Positions 22,855-35,599 of a stretch of DNA of 64,000 nucleotides are shown here, piece by piece; positions within the stretch are counted from its first letter, which is position 1, and each line of letters starts with the position of its first letter. Below the pieces are notes generated by a model, which saw only the letters and a list, made by a program, of their open reading frames with translations, ran no database searches and was not told the DNA's origin. The stretch is from Artemisia argyi (Eukaryota; Streptophyta; Magnoliopsida; Asterales; Asteraceae): assembly GCA_030686995.1 (NCBI GenBank), contig CM060703.1, positions 4,062,501-4,126,500 on the forward strand, read 5' to 3'. The translations under genes and the position numbers were made by a program.

Positions 22855-23340
22855 ATATAGTGTTGATAGCTTTTTTTTGGAAATTGGAAGATATGTAGCA
22901 GTTAGAATGAACCAACCCCCACACGGATACTGTCGGTTATTCATACTTTGCATTTTGGTGTTTGTTTTTGAATGGTCCAGTTTTGGGGGATATGATAAAT
23001 AATACTAGTAGTGTTTAATCCATTGAACTGCTCTACTTGCTTTTAGCTTTAAGGTCACTTGCCTGACTTTGTAAACCTATAGCTTGATAGCTTGTAGCTT
23101 TGGAAATATCCCGATTTTTGTTCAAACGGTGGCACTTCTGGAAGATCAGGTATGCTTAAAATTCAAAGATCTATTTCCAACAGAGTGATCTAACTTTGAC
23201 CACTCTGATAGTGAATGATGAACTACCAATGTTGGATTTGAGCATGTACTCGTTGATAATCCGACCTTCTATTATTTTATTTCTTTTCCAAAATCTTCAA
23301 AGGTGAAAGATTAGGGGCATTTGAGAATGATTCGAGCCGT
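22855..23340. other. 3' flank of the ULP2-like gene
   Basis: Likely 3' UTR at first (AT-rich, with 'gataaataatac' near 22,990). No defined polyadenylation site or further gene recognised. Confidence 0.4.
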
Positions 23341-24000
23341 ATGAAGGGAAACTCACGTACAGTTTAAAGGTTAGAAGAGGATCTGAAGCAAGCGGAAATC
23401 TAATTCCTCGTAGAGAAGATTAAGCGCGGTATATGTGTCTTGTATACTTATATGTCGAGCATAGTAAAAATGTGTAGAAATGAAAAAGGATTTTACGAAT
23501 GAGATTAGTAGTGTTTGTTTAGAGACACACGATAATAACAATATAAAACTCATCATAACTCTTGGTGTAATGTTCATATCCGATGACGAGGTCTAACTAG
23601 GACGATCTGCGCCAATCGTCTATAGATTGAGCCATTTGGTGAGCTGTGCATAAATCAGATTAACTATACATTTTACCACAATATGGCATTCTTTTTACTA
23701 CATTACACAAGATTTTGTTGACATTTTAGCCAACCTATGGAGGATGTTCAACTCCAATTGCATTGTCTATCTTTTATATGCAAATTAGTATGTCTCTATG
23801 AAAACTTTATATATGGGTTACTTTTGTGAAACTTCCCACATGGAGTAAAGAGAAGAAGCTTTGCTTACTTATATACTGTGGTGAATATGCTTTGAATAAA
23901 TTGAGATTACTATTATGTTGTCGGTTTGACAAGTTTGATGTTGTTTATGGTGAAAAGAAACAATGTTAAACCTCAAAATCACTAATTAATATAATATCTA
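23341..24000. repeat. Isolated copy of the 31-35.6 kb repeat unit
   Basis: Contains the same ordered landmarks as the tandem array downstream: 'ccaatcgtctatagattgag', then TTCCCACATGGAGTAAAGAG at ~23,833, then TTACTTATATA and the conserved 90 bp that follow. Confidence 0.8.
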
Positions 24001-24151
24001 ATTTTTTTGTGAAATAAGAAACATGTGAAATGGGTCGAAAGTCACCAAAGTGTACATCCAACACATAAAACCTCCTAAATCATTTTTTTAGAAGCTATAT
24101 TCTTATTGAATTAATATGGTCTTTAGATTAATATTCGATGCATAATTGTTT

Positions 24152-27100
24152 TGTAACACCCCCAATTCATGGATGCAGCGGAATTCGAACTGGGTGTTAC
24201 TCGACGGCACAATAGTCACAATAATAGAAAACGAACTCCAATTGAGTCGTTTTAAAAGATGTATCATTCAAATTATATAAATATCAGAGATTTCAAAATG
24301 AGGTCCCAATTGGTTCCATGTTTACAAATCACATTAAATGAGTTTTGAATGATAATAAAATTTATAGCCCTCTTGAGTATCCGTGTCCTTCCGTGTCATC
24401 CTTGATCGTCATGAACCTGAAATACATGCTTGAGAGGTCAACACAAAGGTTGAGTGATATTCATAGAGTTTGTTTAATCGTTTGAACACAATATGTTGGT
24501 AGTGTGAGTTATAGGCTCACACCAATGTTTGGAAAACAAAACAGGTAGGATACGTTATTATACGCCCGGAACATGTATTATACACTAAGCTTATGACACC
24601 ATAACGTTAACGTGTACCAATATCGATCGGCAGATTTATCCCGGTAGGTACTTTGCTAACATACCTAAATCTCAAATATTAATGCATTTGTTTGAACTTA
24701 GTCAATACAAATGGGATTCGTCAATCCCAATAGGCCTATTCACAATATTCGCGCTCACTTGCAAGTAACCCTCGCAAGTGATTAAATGGTTCATAATATG
24801 GGATCTCGGTTTGGCAAGGATGGTACTTAGTGATAATAAAACAATCAGGCAAGCATACAATTTAAAAACATTGTGCTCGGTTAAAAATAGCATGTATTCC
24901 CCCCAAGGGTTTGTAAAACAATTAAGTAATCGAAAGTGGGGCTATGAACTCACCTTAAGTAAGATAGCAAGTAATGAATGTAACGGTTGAATCGTGAAGG
25001 TTTCTACGAGCAACCTATAATAGAATGTCGCGACTTAGGATTGGAGTAATGAATATGAAGTAGTGCCTATATATATATCTTGCATTATAGTCCATGATGT
25101 GGTATGATGTATATTGTAAGTCCTTGAAAGAAAAGATTCATGAAACATGTATGTTTTGTATATCGTTTACTACCGTTCGGGCCGACATAATTCAGAAGTC
25201 ATGTTAGTAAGCGTTCGAGGAGCCAGGACACTTTAACTCGTAAATCCACAACTCAACTCGACGGCTTACATAATGAACTCCTCACATGAGGCTCCCTACT
25301 ATTGTAGTAGTTGATGAAATATATAGATATAAGTTTTGATCCGAAAGGTTACATGTCCGATATTTGAATAAACTTAGGAAAGTTTATTAGTACATGAAGA
25401 TTGTTATTAGGGTATGTTTCATAAGTTTTGAATGACCATTTTCTCTTGGTAAAATCTCATGGTTTCCTTTTAAGCGAAGTAGATCCAAATTGCTTGTTCA
25501 AGTTATCGCCTAATTCATTGTTTCATGTTTACGCCTATGTAAGTTGGTATGGTCACTTCGTCATGGCCTAGCCATGACCTTTGGTCCTTGTTTCAAGGTC
25601 ATGAGACACAACCTTGGCTCTAGCCTTGGTTGTGGTCTTGATTATAGGTCATAAGACCTCTTGTTCCTTTCAAAGTATAACCATAATCTTGTGACTTTCG
25701 CCTAAAAATGGGCTGTTTAGAATTTGAAGAATTTTATCACTCGGAAAGTGTTTTTAGGTCTCGAGCTTCTTTGTTCCTGAACGAAAACGTCGTTTCGGAC
25801 AACTTTCGTGTTTTAACTTTTTGATGAATCGGACCAGAAGTGGGACTTTCAAAACCCAAATTTGATCAGAATGGTATTTGGCAGTTTTGCCGGAAACTTT
25901 GGTAATTTCAAATGGGCGTAACTTTTGACTCGTATACTCGTTTTGGGTGGTTCAAATTGCTATGGTTTCCTTGTTAAGTCCTCTACTACAATATGTAATG
26001 ATCCAATATCATATTTTTACCATTTTGGTCGTGGTTTTCCAAGAAAGTCACTAGTTTGCTTGTTTTAGTAACTTGTTGTAACAATCAATAACAATAACTT
26101 GTTTTGCTCACTTTTATACATCATGGACATAACTACAAGACATAATATAGCAAGAATAACATGTAAATAACATGAACATGATTATTTAACAAGAATCAAG
26201 TTAGGGTTTGGCTCACAACTTTTGGCTTTCAAAGATGAAAGGAAGTTAACATGTAAGGATAGGACTTTGATAGACTTGCTTCAACCCTTTTTCACCTCAT
26301 GCAATCTTTCTACCCTTGGTATTCTTGAAAGAGATGTAATGAAAGTTGAGGTGAATTGAGTGGATTTAAACTCAAGAGAAATCACCAAGTATATTAGGGA
26401 TTGGAAGAGTTTTGGTGAATGATATTCTAACTAGGGTTTCTACCTTGAAGAATCACTTGAACCTTGCAAGAAATTGGAAGGAAATGAGCAAAGGATGGAA
26501 TGGTTATGGGGTTTGGGGATGCACGGCACAAGAAGGGGGGAAGAGGGCTTATATAGGGTCTTAAGGAGGTTACTTCCTTTGACTTGTCAACACTTGTTCA
26601 CCAAGTTCTACACATGTTCTCATCTAAGGCCTCCTAGCATGAGATTTACCCACATAGTGTGAAACCCCCCTCCTAATGGCGGTTTGGAGACTTGGAGAGA
26701 AAGGGTTGGACTTGTGATGATATTATCCAAGATATCTAGTATGTTTTGACTCCGTAAAATGCAAACCGTAAGTTGTTACGTCACAAAACGTAAAACCGGG
26801 TATCGTAAAAATACGAAACTTGGAGGAATGATTAAACTTGTCAAAATACTTCATAATAAAATATAAAATGAGTGGTAGGTTCCATTGGGTGGTAAAACCC
26901 TGCTAAAAACTGGAAACCCGGGTCTAAAACGCGTAATACGTAAAACGTACGAATATTGCGTAAAATTGATAAAAGTAAAATGTTACTTTTCTAATGTTAT
27001 AAAAATGATTTAAAATGACTTATAATGTCTAGACTGGGCTCAGTCTAGTGTCGGTTGGTATTAAATGTCTTTTAGACATCAAACCGTAAGCCTAAAAATC

Positions 27101-27625
27101 ACGAAATGACTTATAACATCAAGGGATGATTTTTGGTCAATGGAGGAGGGAAAGAATATGTTGACTTTTTCTAAGAAGTTGAAAACTCAAATAGTCTTAG
27201 AAACGCGTTTTGTGGTCTAACGGTTAATCGCCTAAATGGTTAAGCGTGCTCATGCGAGAGTAGTATAGGCTTGGGTGACCTGCTGGGAAGTCTTTGGTCA
27301 TGTTTTTCTCAGTCACGATTAATTCTCAAATAAATCATGAGTGTGTCAAACATTTTTCCGATGTGGGGTCACCTGACGGGATCGAATTTCGTTGTGCGTA
27401 GAATTTCTGAATGACGTTTTACCCTAAAACGTGTAATTCCTTAATAACTTTCACGAAAATGATCTGACGAATGTCAAACATTTAATTTGCTATGGAAATG
27501 ATTTATCACTCGAGAATATCAAATAAAAATCAACTTTCGGGAAAGTTTCGGGAAAAATGAATAGTAAAAGTGAATAGTGAAATTTTCCGGGAATGGTAAT
27601 TAACCTGAAAATGCGAATTGTTACA
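24152..27625 (-). mobile_element. Solo LTR of the chromovirus family, minus orientation
   Basis: 3474 bp from TGTAACACCCCCAATTC to GAATTGTTACA, the reverse complement of the LTR at 41691/51335, flanked by the identical 5-bp duplication TGTTT (24147-24151 and 27626-27630). No internal domain is present, so it arose by LTR-LTR recombination. It has many substitutions relative to the two young LTRs. A TATA-like box (TATATAAG, minus strand, about 26,555-26,548) sits where the LTR promoter is expected. Confidence 0.93.
26548..26555 (-). promoter_or_regulatory. TATA-like box of the solo LTR
   Basis: TATATAAG on the minus strand, at the position equivalent to TATAAAAG in the two intact LTRs (42764 and 52406). 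Preservation is by position and sequence; activity is unknown. Confidence 0.5.
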
Positions 27626-27631
27626 TGTTTA

Positions 27632-27665
27632 CTAGGCGAGAACCCGTGCATAGCAACGGAATTCC
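27632..27665 (-). mobile_element. Helitron 3' terminus (hairpin plus CTAG)
   Basis: The minus strand reads CCGTTGCTATGCACGGG, a short hairpin, then TTCTCGCCTAG followed by T. Together with the helicase tail just upstream on the same strand this is a credible Helitron end. The solo LTR's target duplication lies one base away. Confidence 0.65.
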
Positions 27666-27887
27666 TAGCGGCAGATAATTAACGATTTGTGATATTGTGG
27701 TGAGTGTTTTGTGTAGAGCTCAAAATAGAACGTGAACCGATCAGAATGTAATTGCAAACGGTTGTACTACACGATAACTAAAGTATAGAAAAAATTCTTA
27801 ACATCTATCAAACAACATGTAAAAACATTTAATGAAATTGAAAGTAAAACATTACATCAGTTATGAAATAAAAACTAACAACACATG

Positions 27888-28070
27888 TTACTCTTCGCGT
27901 AAAACTTCTTGATAAACGACATTCGAGGTGTAGATTCCTGCTTGACGGAACTCTTTGATTGGATTAACCAATACCTTTGTTGTTCTACGGGAAATCCCTC
28001 TAAACAATGCCACATAAAGCTGGCCATGGGAGAAAACAGAGTCAGGCAAATAGACACCCACATTTGGAAA
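27888..28070 (-). pseudogene. Helitron Pif1-like helicase, C-terminal fragment
   Basis: The minus strand encodes VGVYLPDSVFSHGQLYVALF then RGISRRTTKVLVNP and a YTSNVVYQEVL end before the stop. This is the conserved last motif (motif VI region, HGQLYVALSRG in intact proteins) of the Pif1-type helicase of plant Helitrons. The usual Ser after VAL is Phe here. The replication initiator and the other helicase motifs are absent, and only the last ~60 residues remain. Confidence 0.8.
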
Positions 28071-28084
28071 AGTAGGTCGATTTA

Positions 28085-28311
28085 ACCGGGTCAACTTGCT
28101 AGGTTGGGTCGAAAACGGGCCAAATTAAACTGGGTCAATCCACCGGGTTTGAAGCGTCCCGGGTCAACCCGATTTGTCTTTGAATTGGTTGTATTTAAAC
28201 CGGGTCAACTTGCTAGGTTGGGTCAAAAATGGGTCAAATTAAGCTGGGTCAACCCGTTGGGTTTGAAGCGTCTCGGGTCAACCCGATTTGTGTTTGAATT
28301 TGTTGTATTTA
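28085..28311. repeat. Two tandem units of ~113 bp (ACCCGGGTCAA-rich)
   Basis: Units starting with 'accgggtcaacttgctaggt' at 28,086 and 28,199 share nearly all bases, including GGGTCAAC-CGATTTG. The 75-residue plus-strand ORF is an internal repeat of this duplication, not a gene. Confidence 0.85.
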
Positions 28312-28996
28312 ATTTGGTAGATATGCTTTAATTTGGTTGTACAATGTGAATAAATAATTGTACTTTTAAGTATTGGGGTGTTTTAATAAGAGTATTAATT
28401 ACATTTCACTTTCTCTCTCATTTGACTATTGTTGAAAACTCAACATTCCACATTGACCATTTTTACATTATATGTAGTATAGATAAAAAGTTGACTATTT
28501 ATGGCTAAAAGTGCTTTGGTTCTACTTGAGCTGAACCGTAGAAAAATGACATGTTCGTTTTATACCAGAAGTTAATTAATATTGTTGTAGGGATAATATG
28601 AGTTTTTAAATCATATCTTACACTGATTGCGTGATAACTTTTTTGGCAAAAAGTTACTGTGGGTCGACTAAACCCGACTACAAATGAGTTGCTTTGACCT
28701 GAAACTCTCTTCGCCTACCACTACCATCTTTTGTATACTGCCATTGAATGCTCACATATATGTATTTGGAGTGACACACGTTCCTCGACTGGCCTTTTAT
28801 GCCAGTAGAACACATTGGGTTCTGTCTAATGGTAGTCATTGCTCGTTTTCTTTACTTTATATCACTCATTTCATAGGTAAAATTCAGTTGCTTTAATTAA
28901 CACAATGCTTATGTGACTGATGTCGTGACTTTGATTTCTTCAACACCAGCAGTGGAAAGCTCAATGACCAATTCAGAATTAAAAGGAAATGGAGCC
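28312..28996. other. Spacer, no gene recognised
   Basis: Includes small ORFs on both strands. The minus-strand reading FAATRLLAPFPFNSELVIEL near 28,950-29,030 looks somewhat protein-like but matches nothing I can name. Confidence 0.35.
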
Positions 28997-30943
28997 AATA
29001 GCCTCGTTGCAGCAAAATGTGAATTGAAGAGTCTATTACCATGTAACGTGCCCGAAGAAAGCCATTTTATTTGTGTTTTCAATGTTATTGGATTCGTTTT
29101 CACCCTATCCGATGAGTTTCATATATTTCATTTTACACTAAACAACCATTAACTATTAACATGTTTTACATACACTATCAACATAAAGGGTTATCAAGTG
29201 GAAAGAAACACAAGCTCCTGTTGACCAAATTAGTTACGTTGACTGGCCTTAAATTGGCAACTTCATATTCCACTTCATCAATCCAATGTGTAGCATTCAG
29301 TACGAAATCTTGATCCTTGATCATGATCACTAGGATCATCAATGTAAGGCTGGGATCACATCTTCAACAAACACAAAAATCCTCCAACAAACACAAATAA
29401 CCATCGTGTAAAACAAAAAAGCCTCCTTTTTACCCTTATATATCACACACATTAAAACACACCTAACACACAACTTTTCTAACTTTCTTACCATAAACCA
29501 GCATACCCATACAACCCAAAAGTTGCCATCGGTTATTTTGACACTCAGCAGCTTATGTACCATACAACCCAAAATTTGATATCAATTATTTTGACATGTT
29601 GCTTTTTTTGTCTTGACAATGGTGTTATCCGTGGACTAGACTACTTTCATAATGCTAAATGGTCAAATGGCAGCTTCTCGCCATTTCGATATGTGTAGTG
29701 ATATCTACACATACACTTTTACTTCATGCACATAAATTTTAGTTGTATGATCCTAGTGGTCTCACCAAATTTATGTGTAAATTTATGTGTATGAAGCAAA
29801 AGTATATGTGTAGATATCACTACCCTTCGATATAGGTTGGGAGGTTGAGACATTGTGATTGTGATAAGAGTTAGGTAGTGAAAATGTGAGAAATGTAATT
29901 AAGGTGGTTATTGAGAAATGTGGTGATACAAGATGACCATCGCCTTCTTTTTATACGCAATGTTCAAATACTTTTAAAGATCTTTGATCGAATCTAAGAT
30001 ATTTTCCTTTTCTTGTTTCCGAGTCTTTTGGTTGTTGTGAAGTTCTATTAGCTTTTACTTCTTGACAGGAAGATGGGCTAGTACAAATGATGTATTTCTT
30101 GGTTAGTTGTGTTGACATGAGGGTGTGAGATAGGGACAAAGGTTGTAGTTCGTTTTTTTATTTTTTATATAACTTGTTGTTCACAGTTGATTGTATCTTG
30201 TTCTTGTATTATTCATTTACCATTCGGAACAGTGAGATGGTGTGGGACAGTGAGTTCCGTATAAACACTTGTTCAAACAAAAACTCACAATGATAAAAAT
30301 TGAAATTTTATATCACTTTCTTAATAAAGATATATAAGATATTGCAATTCATGAAGTGGGTAATGAAAAAAAATTGAAGCTATGATATCATAGTTAATGT
30401 TGAAATAAATATTGATAAAGATTTAAAACCCACATACAAAATCTAGTTTTAAAACAAACCCACAAAGGAGATAATGAGTAATGAAATGGGGATATAAAAA
30501 AGACTAAGGGTGCGTTCGGTTTTACACGATGGATATTTGTGTTTGTTTGATGATATTTGTGTTTGTTTGGAGATGTAATCTTGGCTATACATTGATGATC
30601 CTAGTGATCATGATCAAGGGTCAATATTTCATGTTGAATGCTACACATTGGATCGATGAAGTGGAATATGAAGTCGCCAATTTAAAACCAGTCAAAGTAA
30701 ATAATTTGATCAACAAGAGCACGCTTGTGTATCTTTCCACTTGAAAATCCCTTTCCTACGTTAATAGTGTACGTAAAAAATGTTCATAGTTAATGGTTGT
30801 TTAGTGTAAAATGACATATATGAAACTAATCGGATAGGGTGAAAACGAATCCAATAACATTGAAAACACAAATAAAATGGCTTTCTACGAGCATGTTACA
30901 TGGTAATAGACTTCATTTCACATTTTGCTGCAACGAGGCTATT
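28997..30943. mobile_element. Foldback-type element with ~420-bp terminal inverted repeats
   Basis: The left arm (28997-29414) and the right arm (30519-30943) are inverted copies. Both run from AATAGCCTCGTTGCAGCAAA through 'ttatttgtgttttcaatgtt' and 'gatcatgatcactaggatca' to CCATCGTGTAAAAC. Arms differ by scattered substitutions and small indels. The 1.1-kb centre has no recognised gene and holds a smaller MITE. Such long arms are typical of Mutator-like or foldback elements. I could not find a convincing target duplication, so an inverted segmental duplication is also possible. Confidence 0.75.
29693..29825. mobile_element. hAT-like MITE (133 bp) with 8-bp TSD
   Basis: Near-perfect inverted arms (TAGTGATATCTACACATA...) flanked by TTCGATAT on both sides (29685-29692 and 29826-29833). 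The 8-bp duplication indicates hAT-type transposition. It lies inside the foldback element, so it is younger than that element. Confidence 0.85.
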
Positions 30944-32178
30944 ATGGCATGAGCTTTGATAATAAACTTCCAACTCCTATTGCATCGTCACTAAATAACC
31001 ATACTTGACTACCTGAGTTTGTATCAAATATCAGTAGCTTTGATAAGAAAAGAAAATGCATGTGTAGAAAGAAGATACATAACATTTGATAGAGTCAACA
31101 CAAAATCTCATGTCTCAAGCAAAGTTGGTGAGCCGTGCATGAATCATTTTAACTATACAATTACCACAATATGCCATTTTTCTTTTATTACATTACACCA
31201 GATTTTCTTGACATTTTAGCCAATCTACGGAGTATATTCAACTCCAATTGCATTGTCTATCTTTTATATGCAAATTGGTTAGTCTCTAAGAAAACTTTAT
31301 ATATGGGGTAACTTTTGTGAAACTTCCCACATGGAGTAAAGAGAAGAAGCTTTGCTTACTTATATACTATGGTGAATATGGTTTGAATAAGTTGAGATTG
31401 GTATTATGTTGTTGGTTTCACATGTTCGATATTGTTTATGGAGAAAAGAAACATTATCAATCTTTGACTCTAACAGTTCATATAACATCTAAATTTTTGT
31501 CATCTTAATGAGAAATCTATCTTCTATATGCAATTAGCAAGTCACCTAATCCTTAATTTCCTGTATGAAATTACCATGATGAATGTCATTCTTTTAGTAA
31601 ATAACATAATGAATATCTATCGGAGCTGCATCCCAATGAATACAATAATTAATACATATAAATATTTGAACTTCTAGTTTCTTATAACGTTGCAGTAGTT
31701 TTAAAAATATTACTTTTACGTGACACTAAATAACCTTGTTTGAGATGGCTTTAAATGTCTAATAGCCTCAAAAGAAAAAGAAAAAAAAATGGTTAATCTC
31801 TTTGTGGCTACGGAATTTGACCTGCGTCAACTCCGGGCTATCCAAAAGGGTAGCCGCCTTGGGATTAGTCGTATCGCAATGTCGAGTCGGAAACTCAGGT
31901 AACCAAAAAAAAGCATATATAATTACAATAACGTGTAACTCGGACGAATTGTACCAACGTCTATAGACCGAGCCGTTTAACGGGCTGTACAGAAATCAGT
32001 TTCAGCTTGCATTTCACCGGAACATGCCAACTTTTTTTTTTACAATACACTGGATGTTCTTGACTTCATACAAAAACCATGGTGGATATGCAATTCCAAT
32101 TGCATTGTCACTAAATAACTAGTATCAATTTTCACTAGCTTTATAAAAAAAGAAAATCTACAAAGAAGATAAATACTA

Positions 32179-32431
32179 CTCCCTCCGTCCCAAAATAAGT
32201 GTCCAGTTTGACTTTCAGAGTCAAACTGGTTCAACTTTAACCTTAAATATTTTTTTTGTGTCATGTAATACTTGATGAATAATTATACCAATGAAAAGTA
32301 CACTTAAAACCCAATCATTCATATATTTTGCATCAAGTATTATATAACACCCACAAAAATAGATAAGGTCAAAGTTGAACCACTTTGACTTTGAAAAGTC
32401 AAACTGGACACTTATTTTGGGACGGAGGTAG
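32179..32431. mobile_element. Stowaway MITE (253 bp, TA target site)
   Basis: Ends CTCCCTCCGTCCCAAAATAA and its inverse, flanked by TA (32177-32178, 32432-32433). It has the same length and arm design as the MITE at 15062 but a diverged sequence. It interrupts unit 2 of the tandem array. Confidence 0.9.
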
Positions 32432-33930
32432 TAATATTTTATTATGTCAACAAAAGGTTTTATGACACAGTATGTCATTAGAAAAACTTCTATACGGGGT
32501 TACGAAACTTGTTTGAAGTTATAGTCCCACATTGGGTAAGGAGAATAAATTTTGCTTACTTATGTATCGTGTTTGATATGGCTTAAATAGATTCGGATTA
32601 GTCTTATGTTGTTGGTTTCTTGTGTTGATATTGTTTGAGTGAAAACATCACTAACAATGTGACTAGCAATTTGCATAAATTCTAAACTTTTTGTCGCTTC
32701 AATGACTATAGTAATACTTATAAATATTTGAACTAAGAAATTGTAATTTGATTTCTTTTAATGTTGTGGTAGTTTCAAAATAGCAATGCTTTAATGTGAC
32801 AATAAATAACTTTGTTTGAGTTTAGCTATAACTGTCTAACAGACTAATACATAAAGGAAAGAAAAAAAGAATTACAAAGAGAATACGGACAAATAAAATT
32901 ACAAATAGTAAAAATGTATAGAATGAAAAAGTATAAACCTCATCATACAAATGAGGTTAGTAGTGTGATTACGTAATAACACTTGGCAATAAAAAAGTAT
33001 AAACCTCATCATACCTTTGGGGTAATGCGTGCTCGGATTCAATTGTGAGGTCTAACTCGGAGGGCTTGTACCAATCGTCTCCAGGCCGAGCCGCTGTATG
33101 GTGGGCCGTACATAAATTAGTTTAGTTTTGCACTTTACCGCAACATACCAATTTTTGTTGCGTTACATTGCATGTTCTTGACATTATACAAAATTCATAC
33201 TGATATCCAAGTCCTATTGCATCGTCAATAAATAACCATACTTGAGTTTGGCATCAAATATTAGTAGCTTGATAAGGAAAGAAAATCCATGCGTAAAAAG
33301 AAGATGCAAAACATTTGATTGTGTCAACACAAAATCTTATGTCTCTAAAACAACCTTTTATATGGGGTTATTTTGAGAAACTAGTTTTAAGTACTCGATC
33401 CCACATGGGTAAAGAAAAAAAGTTTTTCTTATTTATATAGTGTGGTAAATAAGTGTAAACAAGTTGAAGGTTAGTATATGTTGTGGGGTGTATTATTGGA
33501 TGTTGTTTAAGTAATTAAAAACACCATCAAAGTGTATCTCTCAACTTATATAAAATTTGAACTTTTTGTAATTTTTACTAAAATAAAATTCGAACTTTTG
33601 AAATTTTAACTAGACGATTTCTCACGCATAATAGCATCGATATGTGGTGTTCGCCAAAATTTAATTGTGTCGATCTGGTGTGATACGTGTGCTTCTCTTT
33701 TAATCATTTATTTTTGTAGCGTCGAATAATTTTAGTTACGAGCTTGCGATTCGATATTTCTCTATTTACTTAAATACCATCAAATAATCTTATATTCTTA
33801 CACTTTTTATCCTAGAACGTTTTTCAAAAAAGCCAAAAGTGAGAGATGACAGGTTAGAAGAGGATCTGAAATTAAAGTCGAAGTCTACCCTCAGACAAAG
33901 AAGTCAAAATTCGGTATACATAGTGCATAG

Positions 33931-34154
33931 TAAGGCTGTGCACGGTCCGAAAACCGATTTGGACTGAGGACCGAACTGAATTCAGTTCAGATGCGGGTCG
34001 GTCTAATCCAACAAAGCATAATTGCCGGTTTTGCGTAAGAATGAACCGGACCGGACCAAAGACCGAATATGAAGTAAAGGGTGAATCAAGGACCGAACCA
34101 AAATACGTTTGGTCTAGTTTCTCGGTTGCCCGCGATCGTTTATGCTCGGCCCTA
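33931..34154. mobile_element. hAT-like MITE (224 bp) with 8-bp TSD
   Basis: Ends TAAGGCTGTGCACGGTCC and the inverse of TAGGGCCGAGCATAAACG, flanked by GTGCATAG (33923-33930 and 34155-34162). The interior is rich in GGACCGAA and CCGGACC. The isolated unit at 23.4 kb lacks it, giving an empty-site comparison. Confidence 0.85.
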
Positions 34155-35599
34155 GTGCATAGTAAAAATGCGTAGAAATGAAAAAGGATCTTACGAATGA
34201 GATTAGTAGTGTAATTGTTTAGAGATACATGATAATAACAAAATAAAACTCATCATAACTCTTGGTGTAATTTTTAGATCCGATGACGAGGTCTAACTCG
34301 AATGGCGTGTACCAATCGTCTATAGATTGAGCCAATTGGTGAGCCGTGCATAAATCAATTTAACTTTACCGTTATCATAGTATGCCATGTTTTATTGAGA
34401 GTTGCTATAGCAACACCCCCTACATTGCATAGTACAACACCGCTATGCACACAGTACAACTCTGCTATGTATAAAGGGTGTGTATTTAAGAGGTTTGGGG
34501 TGTGTGTATAGATTCCCCTTTTTTTATTATTACATTACTCAAGATATTTTTGACATTTTAGCCAATCTATCGAGGATATTCAACTCCAGTTGCGTTGCCT
34601 ATCTTTTACTTTGGTGAAACTTCCCACATGGAGTAAAGAGAACAAGCTTTGCTTACTTATATATGGTGGTGAATGTGGTTTGAATAAACTGAGATTAGAT
34701 TATGTTGTTGGTTTCACATGTTCAATATTGTTTAGAGAGAAAAGAAACTACTTTTAAAGCGTGGAGCAACAATTCGTACAATATCTAAATTTTTTGTAGT
34801 CTGTTTCATATGCAAGAGTAAGTCGCCTTATCCTTTATTTCCTATTAGCAATCAACATAGTGAATATCTCAATGACTACAATAGGTAATACTTATAAATA
34901 TTTGAACTTAGAAATTGCAAGTTTTTTGGGAAATAATACTTTTATGTGACACTAAATAACCTTGTTTGAGTTGGCATCAAATGTCTAATAGCTTCAAAAG
35001 TAAAGAAAAAATTGCAATATAAATTACAATAACGTGTAACCAACTTTGAAAAAAATCCTAACTTTTGTAACTGATTATTCATCTTTTTGCTTAAGTTTTA
35101 ATTTTGATTGTTTATATCAAATTAGATGGGTATACAACGTTTATGTTTAGTGGGTATATGATGGTGATGGGTTATCTTAATACAAGTTGTTGACTAATAT
35201 AATGGTTTAAAGTGTAAACGTATTCAAACATGACACTTGTGGAACAAGTAAGATCATTTATGCTTCGCCACACTGATAGTGAATGGTGAACTTTGATTAC
35301 GTAGTCACTAAATAACTGAACTTGAGTTTTGAATCAATTTTCTCTAGCTTCATAAGAAAGAAAATCAATGTGCAATAAGAAGATAAATAAGATTTGATTA
35401 TGTCAATAATTACATTTTTCTATGAGGTTACTCTTGTGAAACTTGTTTTAAATTGCCATCCCACATGGGATAAAGAGAAAAAGTTTAGCTTACTTATATG
35501 GTCTGGTAAATATGTCTAAATAACTTGAGATTAGTATTATGTTGTTGGTTCTATTCTTAGATGTTGTTTAAAGAAATAAAAACAACACTCAAGACTAGG

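Larger units (their letters stand above)
30944..35590. repeat. Degenerate tandem array of ~0.85-1.0 kb units, five copies
   Basis: A conserved block (TCCCACATGG, ~26 bp, TTATATA, then ~90 bp including 'gagattagtattatgttgtt') recurs at ~31,325, 32,524, 33,399, 34,622 and 35,459. After removing the two MITEs (253 bp and 224 bp plus target duplications) the spacings are about 944, 875, 991 and 837 bp. A second landmark (CCAATCGTCTATAGA-type, with a GAGCCG) precedes most of them. No protein-coding frame is shared between units. See the findings for the promoter-like arrangement. Confidence 0.75.

Noticed and set aside
27875..28063. Alternative minus-strand ORF over the Helitron helicase tail
   Set aside because: A frame shifted relative to the one showing the helicase motif.
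28104..28331. 75-residue ORF with internal repeat
   Set aside because: The peptide repeat follows directly from the 113-bp tandem DNA duplication.
30944..35590. Functional U6/U1/U2 snRNA genes in the array
   Set aside because: Only the promoter-like boxes match; none of the diagnostic snRNA sequences I know is present downstream.
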